Shown: positions 1 to 8,704 of the stretch, in pieces | Layout: each line of letters starts with the position of its first letter | How positions within the stretch are numbered: position 1 is the stretch's first letter | DNA from: Paenibacillus artemisiicola | GTDB lineage: Bacteria; Bacillota; Bacilli; Paenibacillales; Paenibacillaceae | Length of the DNA stretch: 64,000 bases | Direction: 5' to 3' | NCBI RefSeq assembly: GCF_017652985.1 | Contig: NZ_JAGGDJ010000002.1 | Coordinates: 1-64,000, forward strand | Notes under the pieces: model-generated | What the model was told of the DNA's origin: nothing | Seen by the model: only the letters and a program-made list of their open reading frames with translations | The model's database searches: none | Program-made: the position numbers and the translations under genes

Positions 1-1020
1 GCATCGCCGAGCGCGGGCTCGGCCGCGCCGCCGCAAGCCGCGCCGCACCCGGATGCCGCCTGCGGCGTGCTGCTCGGGCTCGCGTACCCCGACCGCATCG
101 CGCAGCGGCGCGCCGACGGCCGCTTCCTGCTCCGCAACGGGCGGGGCGCCGCCGTGCAGGAGCTGCAGCCGCTCTCGTCCGCGGCGTATCTCGCCGTCGC
201 CGAGCTGGAGGACAGCGGCAGCGACGGCCGCATCCAGCTCGCCGCGCCGCTCGGACCGGACGAGCTGGAGACGTACTTCGGCGACCAGCTGCTCGTCGAG
301 ACGGAAGCGAGATGGGACCGCTATGCGGAAGCCGTGCGGGCCCGCCGCCGGATCAGGCTCGGGGCGATCGTGCTGAAGGAAACGCAGTGGGCCGATCCCG
401 ATCCGGCGCTCGTGCAGGCGGCGCTGCTCGCCGGCCTCGCGGAGCAGGGGCTCGGGCTGCTGCCGTGGTCCAAAGCGGCGAAGCAGCTGCGGGACCGGAT
501 GAACCTGATGCACGCGCACAATCCGGAATGGCCCGACGTTTCCGACGAAGCGCTGCTGGCGGCGCTGCCGGAGTGGCTCGGCCCTTACGTCGGCGGCATG
601 CGCGGCCGGGGCGATCTGGCGCGGCTCGACATGGTCGCGATTCTGGAATCGCTGCTGTCCTGGCAGGATCGTCAGCGGCTGGAGAAGGAAGTGCCGACGC
701 ATTTGACCGTGCCGAGCGGCTCCCGCGTGCCGGTCGATTACGCGGATCCGGCTTCCCCCGTGCTGGCGGTCCGCCTGCAGGAGCTGTTCGGCCTGCGGGA
801 GACGCCGCGCATCGCCGGGGGCAAGCTGCCCGTTACCATTCACCTGCTGTCGCCGGCGCATCGGCCGGTGCAGGTCACGCAGGATCTGGCCAGCTTCTGG
901 GAGCACGCCTACTTCGAGGTGAAGAAGGACCTCAAGGGGCGTTACCCCAAGCATTACTGGCCGGATAACCCGCTCGAAGCGCCGGCGACCAATCGGGCCA
1001 AGCCGCGTCCGCCGCGTTGA
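1..1020 (+). CDS. hrpB: ATP-dependent helicase HrpB, C-terminal part (5' end outside window)
   Basis: The reading frame is open from base 1, so this is the 3' end of a gene that starts outside the window. The product resembles the C-terminal region of HrpB, a DEAH-box RNA helicase-like protein of uncertain physiological role. The most telling part is the last stretch, with RYPKHYWPDNP followed by RAKPRPPR, which is a typical HrpB ending. The helicase motifs themselves would lie upstream and cannot be checked here. The visible 339 codons cover the helicase-associated region and the HrpB-specific C-terminal domain (for example VPSGSRVPVDYAD). No terminator is evident before the next gene. Confidence 0.85.
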   Translation, partial: ASPSAGSAAPPQAAPHPDAACGVLLGLAYPDRIAQRRADGRFLLRNGRGAAVQELQPLSSAAYLAVAELEDSGSDGRIQLAAPLGPDELETYFGDQLLVETEARWDRYAEAVRARRRIRLGAIVLKETQWADPDPALVQAALLAGLAEQGLGLLPWSKAAKQLRDRMNLMHAHNPEWPDVSDEALLAALPEWLGPYVGGMRGRGDLARLDMVAILESLLSWQDRQRLEKEVPTHLTVPSGSRVPVDYADPASPVLAVRLQELFGLRETPRIAGGKLPVTIHLLSPAHRPVQVTQDLASFWEHAYFEVKKDLKGRYPKHYWPDNPLEAPATNRAKPRPPR

Positions 1021-1164
1021 GCGGTCATCCGTCGGCCCCGCGATTGCCGTTCCGGCAGCGCCGCGCCGCATGCCGAACGCTCCGTCGGTCGCCTCGCATG
1101 CGTCACGCCTATCCGGCGGCTTGCGATTCAAGCCGCCCGCCATGCCAAAGGAGAATGCCTACCC

Positions 1165-1443
1165 ATGACGACGATCGAAAAAATCGCCGCGCTCTACTTG
1201 CTGATCATCAATATTTATGCGTTCGCGCTCATGCGCATCGACAAGATCCGGGCGGTCAAGGACCGCCGGCACCGCATCCCGGAGCGCAAGCTGCTCGGGA
1301 CGAGCGCGGCCGGCGGCGCGCTCGGCGCGTTCGCGGCCATGCGGCTGTTCCGGCACAAGACGAAGCATGCCGCGTTCGCCGCGGGCATTCCGGTCATGCT
1401 GCTCGCCCACATCGCCATTATCGTTTGGCTGGAGTCGTTGTAA
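1165..1443 (+). CDS. DUF1294 family small membrane protein
   Basis: This 92-residue protein matches DUF1294 (YsdA-like): a first hydrophobic segment (about residues 8-24) containing the NIYAFALMRIDK signature, then a basic loop with RIPERKLL, a Gly-rich second segment (GGALGAFAAMRLFRHKTKH) and a third hydrophobic segment at the C-terminus. The family is small and membrane-bound, and its biochemical role is unknown. AAAGGAGA lies about 10 bases before the ATG. It stands alone between hrpB and the promoter of helD. An imperfect hairpin without a T-run follows the stop. Confidence 0.85.
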   Translation: MTTIEKIAALYLLIINIYAFALMRIDKIRAVKDRRHRIPERKLLGTSAAGGALGAFAAMRLFRHKTKHAAFAAGIPVMLLAHIAIIVWLESL

Positions 1444-1543
1444 GCCGGCCTTTCGCGATAACCGCGAGAAAGGCTCGCGATCGAGGACCCCGCCGCTAAC
1501 GGCCGTGCCGCTCGCGATCAATCCGCGAGGCGAATGGCATCGA

Positions 1544-1573
1544 TTGACAGTTCTTCGCCGCTTATGCTATAGT
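1544..1573 (+). promoter_or_regulatory. Predicted sigma-A promoter of helD (first copy)
   Basis: TTGACA at 1544-1549 and TATAGT at 1568-1573 are separated by 18 bases. The -10 is part of TATGCTATAGT. It lies about 180 bases before the helD start, leaving a long untranslated leader. Confidence 0.6.
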
Positions 1574-1628
1574 GGGCACTCATGCTCCTAACGGACGCAC
1601 CGATTACATGACTCATACGAACAGACCA

Positions 1629-1650
1629 AGCCGCATGCGAATGCGGCTTT
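1629..1650 (+). other. Hairpin in the helD leader
   Basis: AGCCGCAT and ATGCGGCT form a perfect 8-bp stem around a GCGA (GNRA) tetraloop, followed by only a short TT(T). It sits between the predicted promoter and the helD start codon, so it could be a weak terminator or attenuator in the leader. The T-run is too short to be sure. Confidence 0.35.
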
Positions 1651-1753
1651 CGCCGCCTTCATTTTCGAAATTCGGCCTTGGCACGGTCGGTTCGGAGGGC
1701 GGCGCCGGCCGCGTCGTTCGCATCGGCATGCGTCGAAGAGGGAGGTAACTGAC

Positions 1754-3844
1754 TTGACCGTTCAAAGTGCCTTTCAAGAAGAGGCGAAGCGCATCGACGA
1801 AGTGTTGGCCGACATCCGCAAGCAGCTGCGCGAGATCGGGCCGCGCTATACCGGCAACGATTTTACGGAGCAAATGCTCGAGCTGCAGCGCGAGCAGCGG
1901 GAGCAGCGGCTGAACGTCGCGGAGCGCGAGCCGTATTTCGGACGAATCGATTTTCAGGAAGACGCGAAGCCCGCGCCGAAACCGCTTTATATCGGCAAGG
2001 CCGGGGTGGCCGACCAGCGGACCAACGAAGTGATGGTCGTCGATTGGCGCGCGCCCGTCGCGAGCTTGTTTTACGCCTTTAGCGGCGGCGAGGCCCCCAT
2101 CGCCTACGAATCGCCGGACGGCGAGGTGGAAGGCACCGTTCACCTGAAGCGGAACCTGCTCGTGCGCGAAGGAAAGCTCGAGCGCGTCGTCGACAGCTAC
2201 GTTCGGGGACAGGAGGACGAGAGCGTCACCGACGAATTCCTGCTTTACCGGCTGGGCGAGAACAAGGACAACAAGCTGCGCGACATCGTGTCGACCATCC
2301 AGCAGGAGCAGGACCGCATCATCCGGACGGACAAAAACAAAGCCGTCTTCATCCAGGGGGTGGCGGGCAGCGGAAAAACGACCGTCGCGCTGCACCGGCT
2401 CGCCTACCTGCTGTACCGGTACGCGGGCAGCGTCCGCGCGGACCGCATGGTCATTTTCGCGCCGAACCGGATGTTCCTGGATTACATTTCCGGCGTGCTG
2501 CCGGAGCTCGGCGTCGGCGATATTTTGCAGACGACGTTCGCGGATTGGGGGCTGGATCAGCTGGGGCAAACCGTCCGGCTCGACGAGGCGTACGATCCGA
2601 TGGCGTACTGGTTCGAGCAGCCGCGCACGCGGGAGGAGCTGCTCGCGTCGGCGGGACGCGTCAAGGGAAGCCTCGCTTTCAAGGCGCTCGTCGACGCGAA
2701 GCTGGCGCTGACGGAGGCGTCGCTCATCCCGGACGAACCGTTCGAGCCGATGGCCGGGTGGCGCGTGACGCCGTCGATGATCGCCGAGTGGCTCGCGACC
2801 GACGACGTCGGGGAGCCGTACATGAAGCGCCGGGCGCGGCTCGTCAGCCGCCTGAAGCGCTGGCTGGAGTCGGAATGGAAGGCGCGCCGCCAGACGGACG
2901 CCAAGCTGAAGGCCAAGCTGAACGCGAAGCTGAACGCCTATGCCAAAAAAATTCCGGCGCCGACGCCGGCCCAGCTGTACGCGTCGCTGCTCGCCGAGCC
3001 CGCCGCCCAGGCGCTGCTCCCGGCCAAAAGCGCCGCCGCGACGATCAAGCAGCTGAAGGCCGCGCTGATCCGGCCGGAGGACCTGGCGCCCCTCGTGTAT
3101 GTCCAGGTGCGGCTGAACGGCTTCGAAGGGTCGCCGTACGACCATATCGTCATCGACGAAGCGCAGGATTACTCGCCGTTCCAGCTGGAGGCGCTGAAGC
3201 TGTGCCAGCGCCAGCCGTCCATGACGGTGCTCGGCGACTTGCAGCAAGGCATTCACGGCTATGCGGGCATCCACGGCTGGACGGAGCTGACGTCGCTGTT
3301 CCCCCAGGCGGACACCGGCTACTACGAGCTGGACCGCAGCTACCGCTCGACGATGGAAATCATCGAGTTCGCCAATCGCGTCCTCGGCGGCATGGGCGAC
3401 GGCGTGAAGCCGGCCGTGCCGGTGTTCCGTAGCGGCGAGGCGGTGGACGTCGTCCGGGCCGCCACCGACGAACGGCGCCTCGACGACGTCGTCGCGACGG
3501 TCCGGGACTGGCAGCGGAGCGGAGAATACCGTACGATCGCCGTGCTCGGCCGCAACATCGCTTCGTGCGACGGAATCGCGGCGCGTCTGCGCGAGGCCGG
3601 CATCGAGGCGGCGCTCGTGCAGAGCAAGCAGGAAGCCTACGGCGGCGGGCTGACCGTCGTGCCGGCGTATTTGGCCAAAGGGCTGGAATTCGACGCCGTG
3701 CTCGTGGCCGACGCCGACGGCGTCAGCTACGGCGTCAACGACGCCAAGCTGCTGTACGTCGCCTGCACCCGCGCGCTTCACAAGCTGAAGCTGCTCTACC
3801 GCGGCGAGCTGACGTCGCTGGTCGCCGAGCCGGCGGCGGTGTGA
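1754..3844 (+). CDS. helD: HelD-type UvrD-like helicase, RNA polymerase recycling factor (copy 1)
   Basis: HelD is a superfamily-1 ATPase that binds RNA polymerase, pries it off DNA and recycles it; in some bacteria related proteins protect against rifamycins. The 696-residue product has the expected order: an N-terminal coiled-coil (about 1-70), the EPYFGRIDF motif typical of HelD, a Walker A motif GVAGSGKTT near residue 205, an insertion with a Lys/Ala-rich stretch (about 375-405), Walker B VIDEAQDYSPFQ near residue 466, and C-terminal motifs including AKGLEFDAVLV and YVACTRALHKL. The start is TTG at 1754, preceded by GAGGGAGGT. A second helD paralogue lies at 12.6 kb. It is slightly shorter than the B. 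subtilis protein. Confidence 0.88.
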   Translation: MTVQSAFQEEAKRIDEVLADIRKQLREIGPRYTGNDFTEQMLELQREQREQRLNVAEREPYFGRIDFQEDAKPAPKPLYIGKAGVADQRTNEVMVVDWRAPVASLFYAFSGGEAPIAYESPDGEVEGTVHLKRNLLVREGKLERVVDSYVRGQEDESVTDEFLLYRLGENKDNKLRDIVSTIQQEQDRIIRTDKNKAVFIQGVAGSGKTTVALHRLAYLLYRYAGSVRADRMVIFAPNRMFLDYISGVLPELGVGDILQTTFADWGLDQLGQTVRLDEAYDPMAYWFEQPRTREELLASAGRVKGSLAFKALVDAKLALTEASLIPDEPFEPMAGWRVTPSMIAEWLATDDVGEPYMKRRARLVSRLKRWLESEWKARRQTDAKLKAKLNAKLNAYAKKIPAPTPAQLYASLLAEPAAQALLPAKSAAATIKQLKAALIRPEDLAPLVYVQVRLNGFEGSPYDHIVIDEAQDYSPFQLEALKLCQRQPSMTVLGDLQQGIHGYAGIHGWTELTSLFPQADTGYYELDRSYRSTMEIIEFANRVLGGMGDGVKPAVPVFRSGEAVDVVRAATDERRLDDVVATVRDWQRSGEYRTIAVLGRNIASCDGIAARLREAGIEAALVQSKQEAYGGGLTVVPAYLAKGLEFDAVLVADADGVSYGVNDAKLLYVACTRALHKLKLLYRGELTSLVAEPAAV

Positions 3845-3858
3845 CGATGCGTGAATAG

Positions 3859-3890
3859 ATCCGCCTGCGCTCGCGCAGGCGGATTTTTAT
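3859..3890 (+). terminator. Rho-independent terminator after helD
   Basis: ATCCGCCTGCG pairs perfectly with CGCAGGCGGAT (11 bp) around a CTCG loop, followed by TTTTAT. It lies 15 bases after the helD stop. Confidence 0.9.
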
Positions 3891-4131
3891 ATGGGCGCCG
3901 CAGGCGCTTCCTGCGTCGGCGCGGGTGCGATGGGCGGTTATGGCTGCTAATGTTTTCGATGGATAACCGCTTCGCTTCATCAGATGCGCCTTCATGTGCG
4001 TCTCGTCCCGCGGAGAGGCGTTCGGGCGCGCATCGGGTCACGACAGCGCGCGCCGTTTGTGCTATGCTAGACCTTCGGGCGCCGCTCTCGGCGCACGCGC
4101 AGCATTTCGCAAAAGGAGTTCGGTGACGCGC

Positions 4132-5271
4132 ATGGATTTTATCGTGGACTATTTATCGTTCTTCGTCATTCAAGGAGAAGGCGGCGACAACAACGCGGCC
4201 AAGACGTTTACCCATTATCAGACGATGGACCGGGAGGATTACGCGGACAGCGAGCTGAAATCGTTCCTGGACGGCGAGTTCGCGCGGATCGTGAAGCGCA
4301 AGGCGGAGCGCCATCCCGCCACGGACGCGGCGCCGACCAAGATCGGCCGGTTCATCGCGGAGCCGGGCTACGAGCTCGACAGCAACCCGAATTACAATAC
4401 GTTTCAACGGCTGCGCACCGCGGCGGACGCGACGGAATTTCACGGTTTCGCCGACGAGCTCGTGCGCCTGTACATGGACGCCGCCGCGGTGCGCGGAGGC
4501 GCGTTCATCGTCGTGCACGCCACGCCGAACCGGTACACGGACCAGCCGATTCTATTCGTGCTGAAGTGCGATTTCGAGCCGAAGATCGCCCGCATCACCG
4601 ACGAGCGCAATCTGATCTCCCACGTGGAGATGGCCATCAGCGCCCGCAACATGAAGTCGATCCAATACCCGTACATGCCGGAGGAAGGGATGCTGGAGTA
4701 CTGGGAGCTGAAGATCCATCAGGCGTCGCACGCGCGCTACTTCGAGGATTTCCTGCGGTTCGTCAGCTACGAGAAGGCGATGCCCGAGCTCATGAACGAG
4801 CAGGTGCTGACGATGGTGCACGAATACATGGAGGATAAGTGGCAGGGACACGAAAGCGAGGAACGCCAGCAGGAGGCGCATCAGTACGAGGCATGGGCGG
4901 CGAGCGAGAAGCGGGAGCTGCAGGAAGCTTGGTCGCATGAGCAGGTGGTCGCCGCGGCGGACCGGCTCGTGGAGCAGCAGCCGAACCTGACCGTGGCGTT
5001 CAAGCTCGGCGACGTGTCGGTCAAAGGACCGCTGGCGGAGTTCGGCCGATCCGTTCATTTCGCGACGTACAACGGCCGTTACGTGGCGTTGATCGAAGGC
5101 GACTTCTTTCAATTCGATCGCAGCGTGTCGCCGGTCGAGCTGCTGACGCCGCCGGATCTGCTGGAGGTGCTGGAGGTCGTCGGGCGCGGCAAGGAGAAGG
5201 ACGACAGCCCGCAGAACGGCAATGGCAGCGCGGGCGGCAACGGCAATCCAACGGATAATTTGCCGTATTGA
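4132..5271 (+). CDS. DUF3900 family protein
   Basis: The product begins MDFIVDYLSFFVIQGEG and matches, from memory of the family, DUF3900 proteins of Bacillaceae and Paenibacillaceae. Conserved-looking stretches include HYQTMDREDY, KIGRFIAEPGYEL, AVRGGAFIV, FEPKIARITDE and QYPYMPEEGM. The function is not known. No signal peptide or membrane segment is seen; the C-terminus ends in a Gly/Asn-rich tail. ATG 4132 is chosen because it gives the family N-terminus; GTG at 4123, nearer to AAAAGGAG (4111-4118), is a possible alternative that adds three residues. The open frame further upstream has no ribosome binding site. Confidence 0.75.
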   Translation: MDFIVDYLSFFVIQGEGGDNNAAKTFTHYQTMDREDYADSELKSFLDGEFARIVKRKAERHPATDAAPTKIGRFIAEPGYELDSNPNYNTFQRLRTAADATEFHGFADELVRLYMDAAAVRGGAFIVVHATPNRYTDQPILFVLKCDFEPKIARITDERNLISHVEMAISARNMKSIQYPYMPEEGMLEYWELKIHQASHARYFEDFLRFVSYEKAMPELMNEQVLTMVHEYMEDKWQGHESEERQQEAHQYEAWAASEKRELQEAWSHEQVVAAADRLVEQQPNLTVAFKLGDVSVKGPLAEFGRSVHFATYNGRYVALIEGDFFQFDRSVSPVELLTPPDLLEVLEVVGRGKEKDDSPQNGNGSAGGNGNPTDNLPY

Positions 5272-5304
5272 TGGCCTTCGCGGCCCGGCGAGGGGGGACA
5301 TGTC

Positions 5305-5718
5305 TTGAGCGAAAGAACCAGGCGGCTGCGGGTCGGCTATGCCTCCGCGACGGTCGCCGTCGTCCTGCTCGGCCTTGCTTCCAGGCGATATGCGGACGCG
5401 CTGCCGGCATGGCTGGCGGAGCACGCGGGGGACGCGCTCTGGGCGGCCATGATTTACCTCGGCTTCCGGACGATTCGCCCGGGCCGCGGGGCCGGCGCCG
5501 CGGCGGGGACCGCGCTCGCGGCGCTGCTGGCATGCTACGCCGACGAGTTCAGCCAGCTGTACCGGGCGGCTTGGATCGACCGGCTGCGGGAAACGACGCT
5601 CGGCGGACTCGCGCTCGGCCATGGCTTTCTGGCCGTCGACCTGCTTCGCTATGCCGCCGGCATCGGTCTCGCCTGGCTGGCCGACCGCGTGCTGTCCGGG
5701 CGCGGCAACCGGGCTTGA
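5305..5718 (+). CDS. DUF2809 family membrane protein
   Basis: A 137-residue membrane protein with about four hydrophobic segments. The order of elements, a first helix with ASRRYADALP, a second with WAAMIYLGFR, then CYADEFSQLYRAAWIDRLR, then LGHGFLAVDLLRYAAGI, fits DUF2809, a family of unknown function often found near housekeeping genes. The start is TTG at 5305, with a G-rich ribosome binding site at 5292-5297; an ATG at 5300 is out of frame. It follows the DUF3900 gene by 33 bases and may share its transcript. Confidence 0.75.
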   Translation: MSERTRRLRVGYASATVAVVLLGLASRRYADALPAWLAEHAGDALWAAMIYLGFRTIRPGRGAGAAAGTALAALLACYADEFSQLYRAAWIDRLRETTLGGLALGHGFLAVDLLRYAAGIGLAWLADRVLSGRGNRA

Positions 5719-5756
5719 CCAAGCGCCACGCAGGCGGCATTCGGGCGGCCGTCCGC

Positions 5757-5785
5757 TTGACTTCGGCGAGGCGATTGTCTATGAT
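5757..5785 (+). promoter_or_regulatory. Promoter of the metG T-box transcript
   Basis: TTGACT at 5757-5762 and TATGAT at 5780-5785 are separated by 17 bases. The T-box leader starts just downstream. Confidence 0.75.
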
Positions 5786-5797
5786 TTACACTAACTT

Positions 5798-6085
5798 GGA
5801 AAATCCGCACAGGCGAAGAAGAGAAAGAGTACCCGCTCGCCGTCTTTCGACAGAGAACCCCGGAAAGCTGAGAAGGGGCGAAGACGACCCGGGGAACATG
5901 GTCTCCGAGCCGCGCACCGAATCCGTTCGCGGACGTAGGCTGCGCCGGGTTCCGCACCCGTTACCGTGCTGGGTACGCGCCGCAGGCGCCGTACCCGCAG
6001 AGGCGAATGCCGCAAGGCATTGGCGAATTTGGGTGGTACCGCGCGAGCATGCAGCTCCCGTCCCTTGGGGACGGGGGCTTTTTTG
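5798..6085 (+). promoter_or_regulatory. T-box leader, methionine-specific (specifier ATG)
   Basis: The leader holds the T-box signature GGGTGGTACCGCG at 6031-6043, a strong terminator (AGCTCCCGTCC with GGACGGGGGCT, then six T, about 6053-6084), the AGAGTA loop-E strand near 5826, and AGCTGAGAAGGGG of stem I. The specifier strand reads GAAC-ATG-G with ATG at 5898-5900, which matches the downstream methionyl-tRNA synthetase. Known mechanism: uncharged tRNA-Met would pair with the specifier and the T-box and prevent termination. Confidence 0.92.
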
Positions 6086-6175
6086 GCGTTTCGGCGCCGA
6101 ATCGGCCTGCCTTCCGTATCTCGGCACGCCATGAGGCGGCGGAGCAAGCTTCGATTCATCAAAGGAGGGAATGGA

Positions 6176-7822
6176 ATGGCGACGATATTCATCGGAGGCG
6201 CGTGGCCGTACGCGAACGGCTCGCTCCATCTGGGGCGGTTGGCCAGCGTGCTGCCGGGCGACGTGCTGGCGCGGTATTTCCGGTTGAAGGGCGATCGGGT
6301 GCTCTACGTATCCGGCAGCGACTGCCACGGAACGCCCGTCGAAGTGCAGGCGATCCGGGAAGGCGTCGAGCCGGGCGATATCGCGGACCGTTATCATGCG
6401 GAGTTCGCCGATTGCTTCCGGCAGCTCGGATTCTCGTACGATCTGTATACCCGCACGGATCAGCCCGTCCATCGGCGCGTCGTGCAGGAGCAGTTCCTGA
6501 AGCTGCTCGCGAACGGCTGGCTGTATACGAAATCGACAATGCAGACGTATTGCGAGACGGACCGGCGGTTTCTGCCCGACCGGTACGTCGAGGGGACCTG
6601 TCCCGTCTGCGGCAACCGGGCGCGCGGCGATCAATGCGATTATTGCTCGACGCTGCTCGATCCGTCCGATCTGACCGACCGAACCTGCAAGCTGTGCGGC
6701 AACCCGCCGGTCGAGCGGGAGACCGACCACTATTATTTGGCGCTGTCGCGGTTCCAGGAGGCGCTCGCCGCCTACGCGGAGCGATCCGAAGACTGGAAGG
6801 ACAACGCGAAGCAGCTGACGAAGCGGTATTTGGAAGAAGGTCTTCAGGACCGCGCCGCGACACGGGATCTGGCCTGGGGCATCGACGTGCCGCTCGCCGG
6901 CTTCGAGGGCAAGAAGATTTACGTTTGGATCGAGGCCGTTACGGGCTACCTGTCCGCGAGCCGGCAGTGGAGCGAGGAAACGGGCGGCGCCTGGGAGCCG
7001 TTCTGGCTCGACGGGCAAGACCCGATCACGGCGTATTACGTCCACGGGAAGGACAACATTCCGTTCCATACGCTCATCTGGCCGGCGCTGCTGATGGGCG
7101 GGGGCGGTCTCCATCTGCCGGATCGCATCGTGTCGAGCGAGTACATGACGCTGGAAGGGAAGAAATTTTCGACGAGCAACAACTGGGCGGTGTGGGTGCC
7201 GGACGTATTGAGCCGGTACCAGCCGGACTCGGTGCGGTATTTTCTGCTCGCGAACGGCCCGGAGAAGCGCGACACCGATTTCTCTTGGCGGGAATTCATC
7301 CACAGCCATAACGGCGAGCTGCTGGGCGCGTTCGGCAATTTCGTCAACCGCACGCTGGTGTTCGTCGCCAAGTCGTTCGACGGCCGCATTCCGGACGGCA
7401 GCCTCGACCGCGAATGGGAGGAAGCCATCGCGCGGCTGTACGCGGACGCGGGGGCGCTGATCGAGCAGGGCCGGTTCAAGGAGGCGCTGGAGCTGATCTT
7501 CGCGTTCATCCGCAGCGCGAACAAGTATTACGACGAGCAGAAGCCATGGGCGCAGATCAAGACGAGCCGCGAGGACTGCGGCAAGACGCTGCACGCCTGC
7601 ACGCAGATGATCGTCAATCTGTCCCGGCTGCTGGAGCCGTTTCTGCCGTTCGCCTGCGGCAAGCTCCGCGGCTTCCTCGCGCTGGACCCGCCGGCTTGGC
7701 GTCCGGCGTCCGTACCGGCGGGCCGCCCGGTCGAAGGACTGGAGCTGCTGTTCGAGCGGATCGATCCGAGCCGGATCGAGGAGGAGACCGAGCGGCTGGA
7801 ACGGAGCACGAAGGAGGCGTGA
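6176..7822 (+). CDS. metG: Methionine--tRNA ligase, short form with double zinc knuckle
   Basis: Charges tRNA-Met with methionine. The HIGH-type motif HLGR is near residue 18. The zinc region has four cysteine pairs' worth of ligands (CPVCGNRARGDQC, DYC, CKLC; about 143-180), and the KMSKS-type loop reads KKFSTS near residue 330. At 548 residues it lacks the C-terminal EMAP/Trbp-like tRNA-binding domain found on the usual B. subtilis-type MetRS. This architecture is that of the second MetRS found in some Gram-positive bacteria; whether a standard metS also exists elsewhere in this genome cannot be seen. ATG 6176 follows AAAGGAGGG. Expression is controlled by the Met T-box immediately upstream. 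Confidence 0.92.
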   Translation: MATIFIGGAWPYANGSLHLGRLASVLPGDVLARYFRLKGDRVLYVSGSDCHGTPVEVQAIREGVEPGDIADRYHAEFADCFRQLGFSYDLYTRTDQPVHRRVVQEQFLKLLANGWLYTKSTMQTYCETDRRFLPDRYVEGTCPVCGNRARGDQCDYCSTLLDPSDLTDRTCKLCGNPPVERETDHYYLALSRFQEALAAYAERSEDWKDNAKQLTKRYLEEGLQDRAATRDLAWGIDVPLAGFEGKKIYVWIEAVTGYLSASRQWSEETGGAWEPFWLDGQDPITAYYVHGKDNIPFHTLIWPALLMGGGGLHLPDRIVSSEYMTLEGKKFSTSNNWAVWVPDVLSRYQPDSVRYFLLANGPEKRDTDFSWREFIHSHNGELLGAFGNFVNRTLVFVAKSFDGRIPDGSLDREWEEAIARLYADAGALIEQGRFKEALELIFAFIRSANKYYDEQKPWAQIKTSREDCGKTLHACTQMIVNLSRLLEPFLPFACGKLRGFLALDPPAWRPASVPAGRPVEGLELLFERIDPSRIEEETERLERSTKEA

Positions 7823-7938
7823 GGGCTGGACTTTGGCCGCCCGCGCGCGTCGCGGCCGAAGCGATCCGGCTGCTTGGGTGCAACCATCCGAACGGTTCGC
7901 TGCTTCGCGTTCAAGAACCGGCGTAATCCCGCCCCCGC

Positions 7939-7971
7939 GTTCATATTCCGTTCACGAACCGGTCCTATAGT
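7939..7971 (+). promoter_or_regulatory. HssR-like direct repeat and -10 box before the two-component operon
   Basis: GTTCATATT (7939-7947), two bases, then GTTCACGAA (7950-7958) form a direct repeat with 11-bp period. TATAGT (7966-7971) follows and no good -35 box is present. This layout fits an activator site in the -35 region. The sequence resembles the direct repeat (GTTCATATT, N2, GTTCATATT) recalled as the target of staphylococcal HssR; the second half here is degenerate. Confidence 0.5.
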
Positions 7972-8030
7972 TAATCAGCAAGGACCGGCGTAAGCAGGTC
8001 CGACTTAGACTACAAGCGGAGATGATGGCC

Positions 8031-8699
8031 ATGACGACATTGCTGGTCGTAGACGACGATCCCCATATTCGCGAGCTCGTGCGGTTGTTTCTGGTCCGCG
8101 AGGGCTTTCAGGTCGTCGAGGCGGAGGACGGCGAGGAAGCGCTCCGCATCCTGGAGACGACCCAGCCGCAGCTCGTGATTCTCGATGTGATGATGCCCAA
8201 CATGGACGGCTGGGAGCTGTGCCGGGAGCTTCGGCGGGATACGGAGCTGCCGGTTCTCATGCTGACGGCCAAAGGCGAGACGAGCCAGAAAATCAAAGGC
8301 TTCGAGCTCGGCGCCGACGATTACCTCGTCAAGCCGTTCGAGCCGCTCGAGCTTGTGGCGCGGGTGAGAGCGCTGCTGAAGCGTTACCGGATCGCGACGT
8401 CGCGGAGCGTGCAGGCGGGCAGGGTCTCGCTGAACCGCGAGACGTACGCGGTGACGGCCGACGACGAGACGGTGTCGCTCCCGCTCAAGGAGTTCGAACT
8501 GCTGTTCAAGCTGGCGAGCTACCCCGGCAAAACGTTCTCTCGCGAGCAGCTGATCGAGCAGCTGTGGGGCTTCGATTACGAAGGCGACGAGCGCACGGTC
8601 GACGTGCATATCAAGCGGCTGCGCGAGAAATTTCCCGAGGAGCGGTGCAACTTCCGCATCCAGACGATCCGCGGGCTCGGCTACCGGCTGGAGGTGTGA
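8031..8699 (+). CDS. OmpR/PhoB-family response regulator, HssR-like
   Basis: A 222-residue response regulator with an N-terminal receiver domain (acidic pocket VVDDDP, phospho-acceptor Asp52 in ILDVMMPNMDG, conserved Lys in YLVKPFEP) and a C-terminal winged-helix domain (LPLKEFELLFKL, SREQLIEQLWG, TVDVHIKRLREKF). The overall sequence looks closest to HssR, the haem-responsive regulator, though related regulators could look similar. Three in-frame ATGs occur; 8031 is chosen because GCGGAG (8016-8021) lies 9 bases before it. It overlaps functionally with the next gene, whose ribosome binding site lies inside the end of this one. No hrtAB-type efflux genes are adjacent. Confidence 0.85.
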   Translation: MTTLLVVDDDPHIRELVRLFLVREGFQVVEAEDGEEALRILETTQPQLVILDVMMPNMDGWELCRELRRDTELPVLMLTAKGETSQKIKGFELGADDYLVKPFEPLELVARVRALLKRYRIATSRSVQAGRVSLNRETYAVTADDETVSLPLKEFELLFKLASYPGKTFSREQLIEQLWGFDYEGDERTVDVHIKRLREKFPEERCNFRIQTIRGLGYRLEV

Positions 8700-8704
8700 C
8701 GCCC

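Noticed and set aside
1441-1480. Hairpin after the DUF1294 gene as a terminator
   Set aside because: The stem CCTTTCGCG / CGCGAGAAAGG has a bulge and no T-run on either side.
1613-3781. 722-codon open frame on the minus strand across helD
   Set aside because: It is a GC-rich shadow of helD: composition is Arg/Val/His-heavy, it has no ribosome binding site and no family resemblance, while the + strand frame has clear HelD motifs.
3994-4131. N-terminal extension of the DUF3900 protein
   Set aside because: The extension overlaps an apparent promoter region, lacks a ribosome binding site and precedes the natural family start MDF; AAAAGGAG lies after it.
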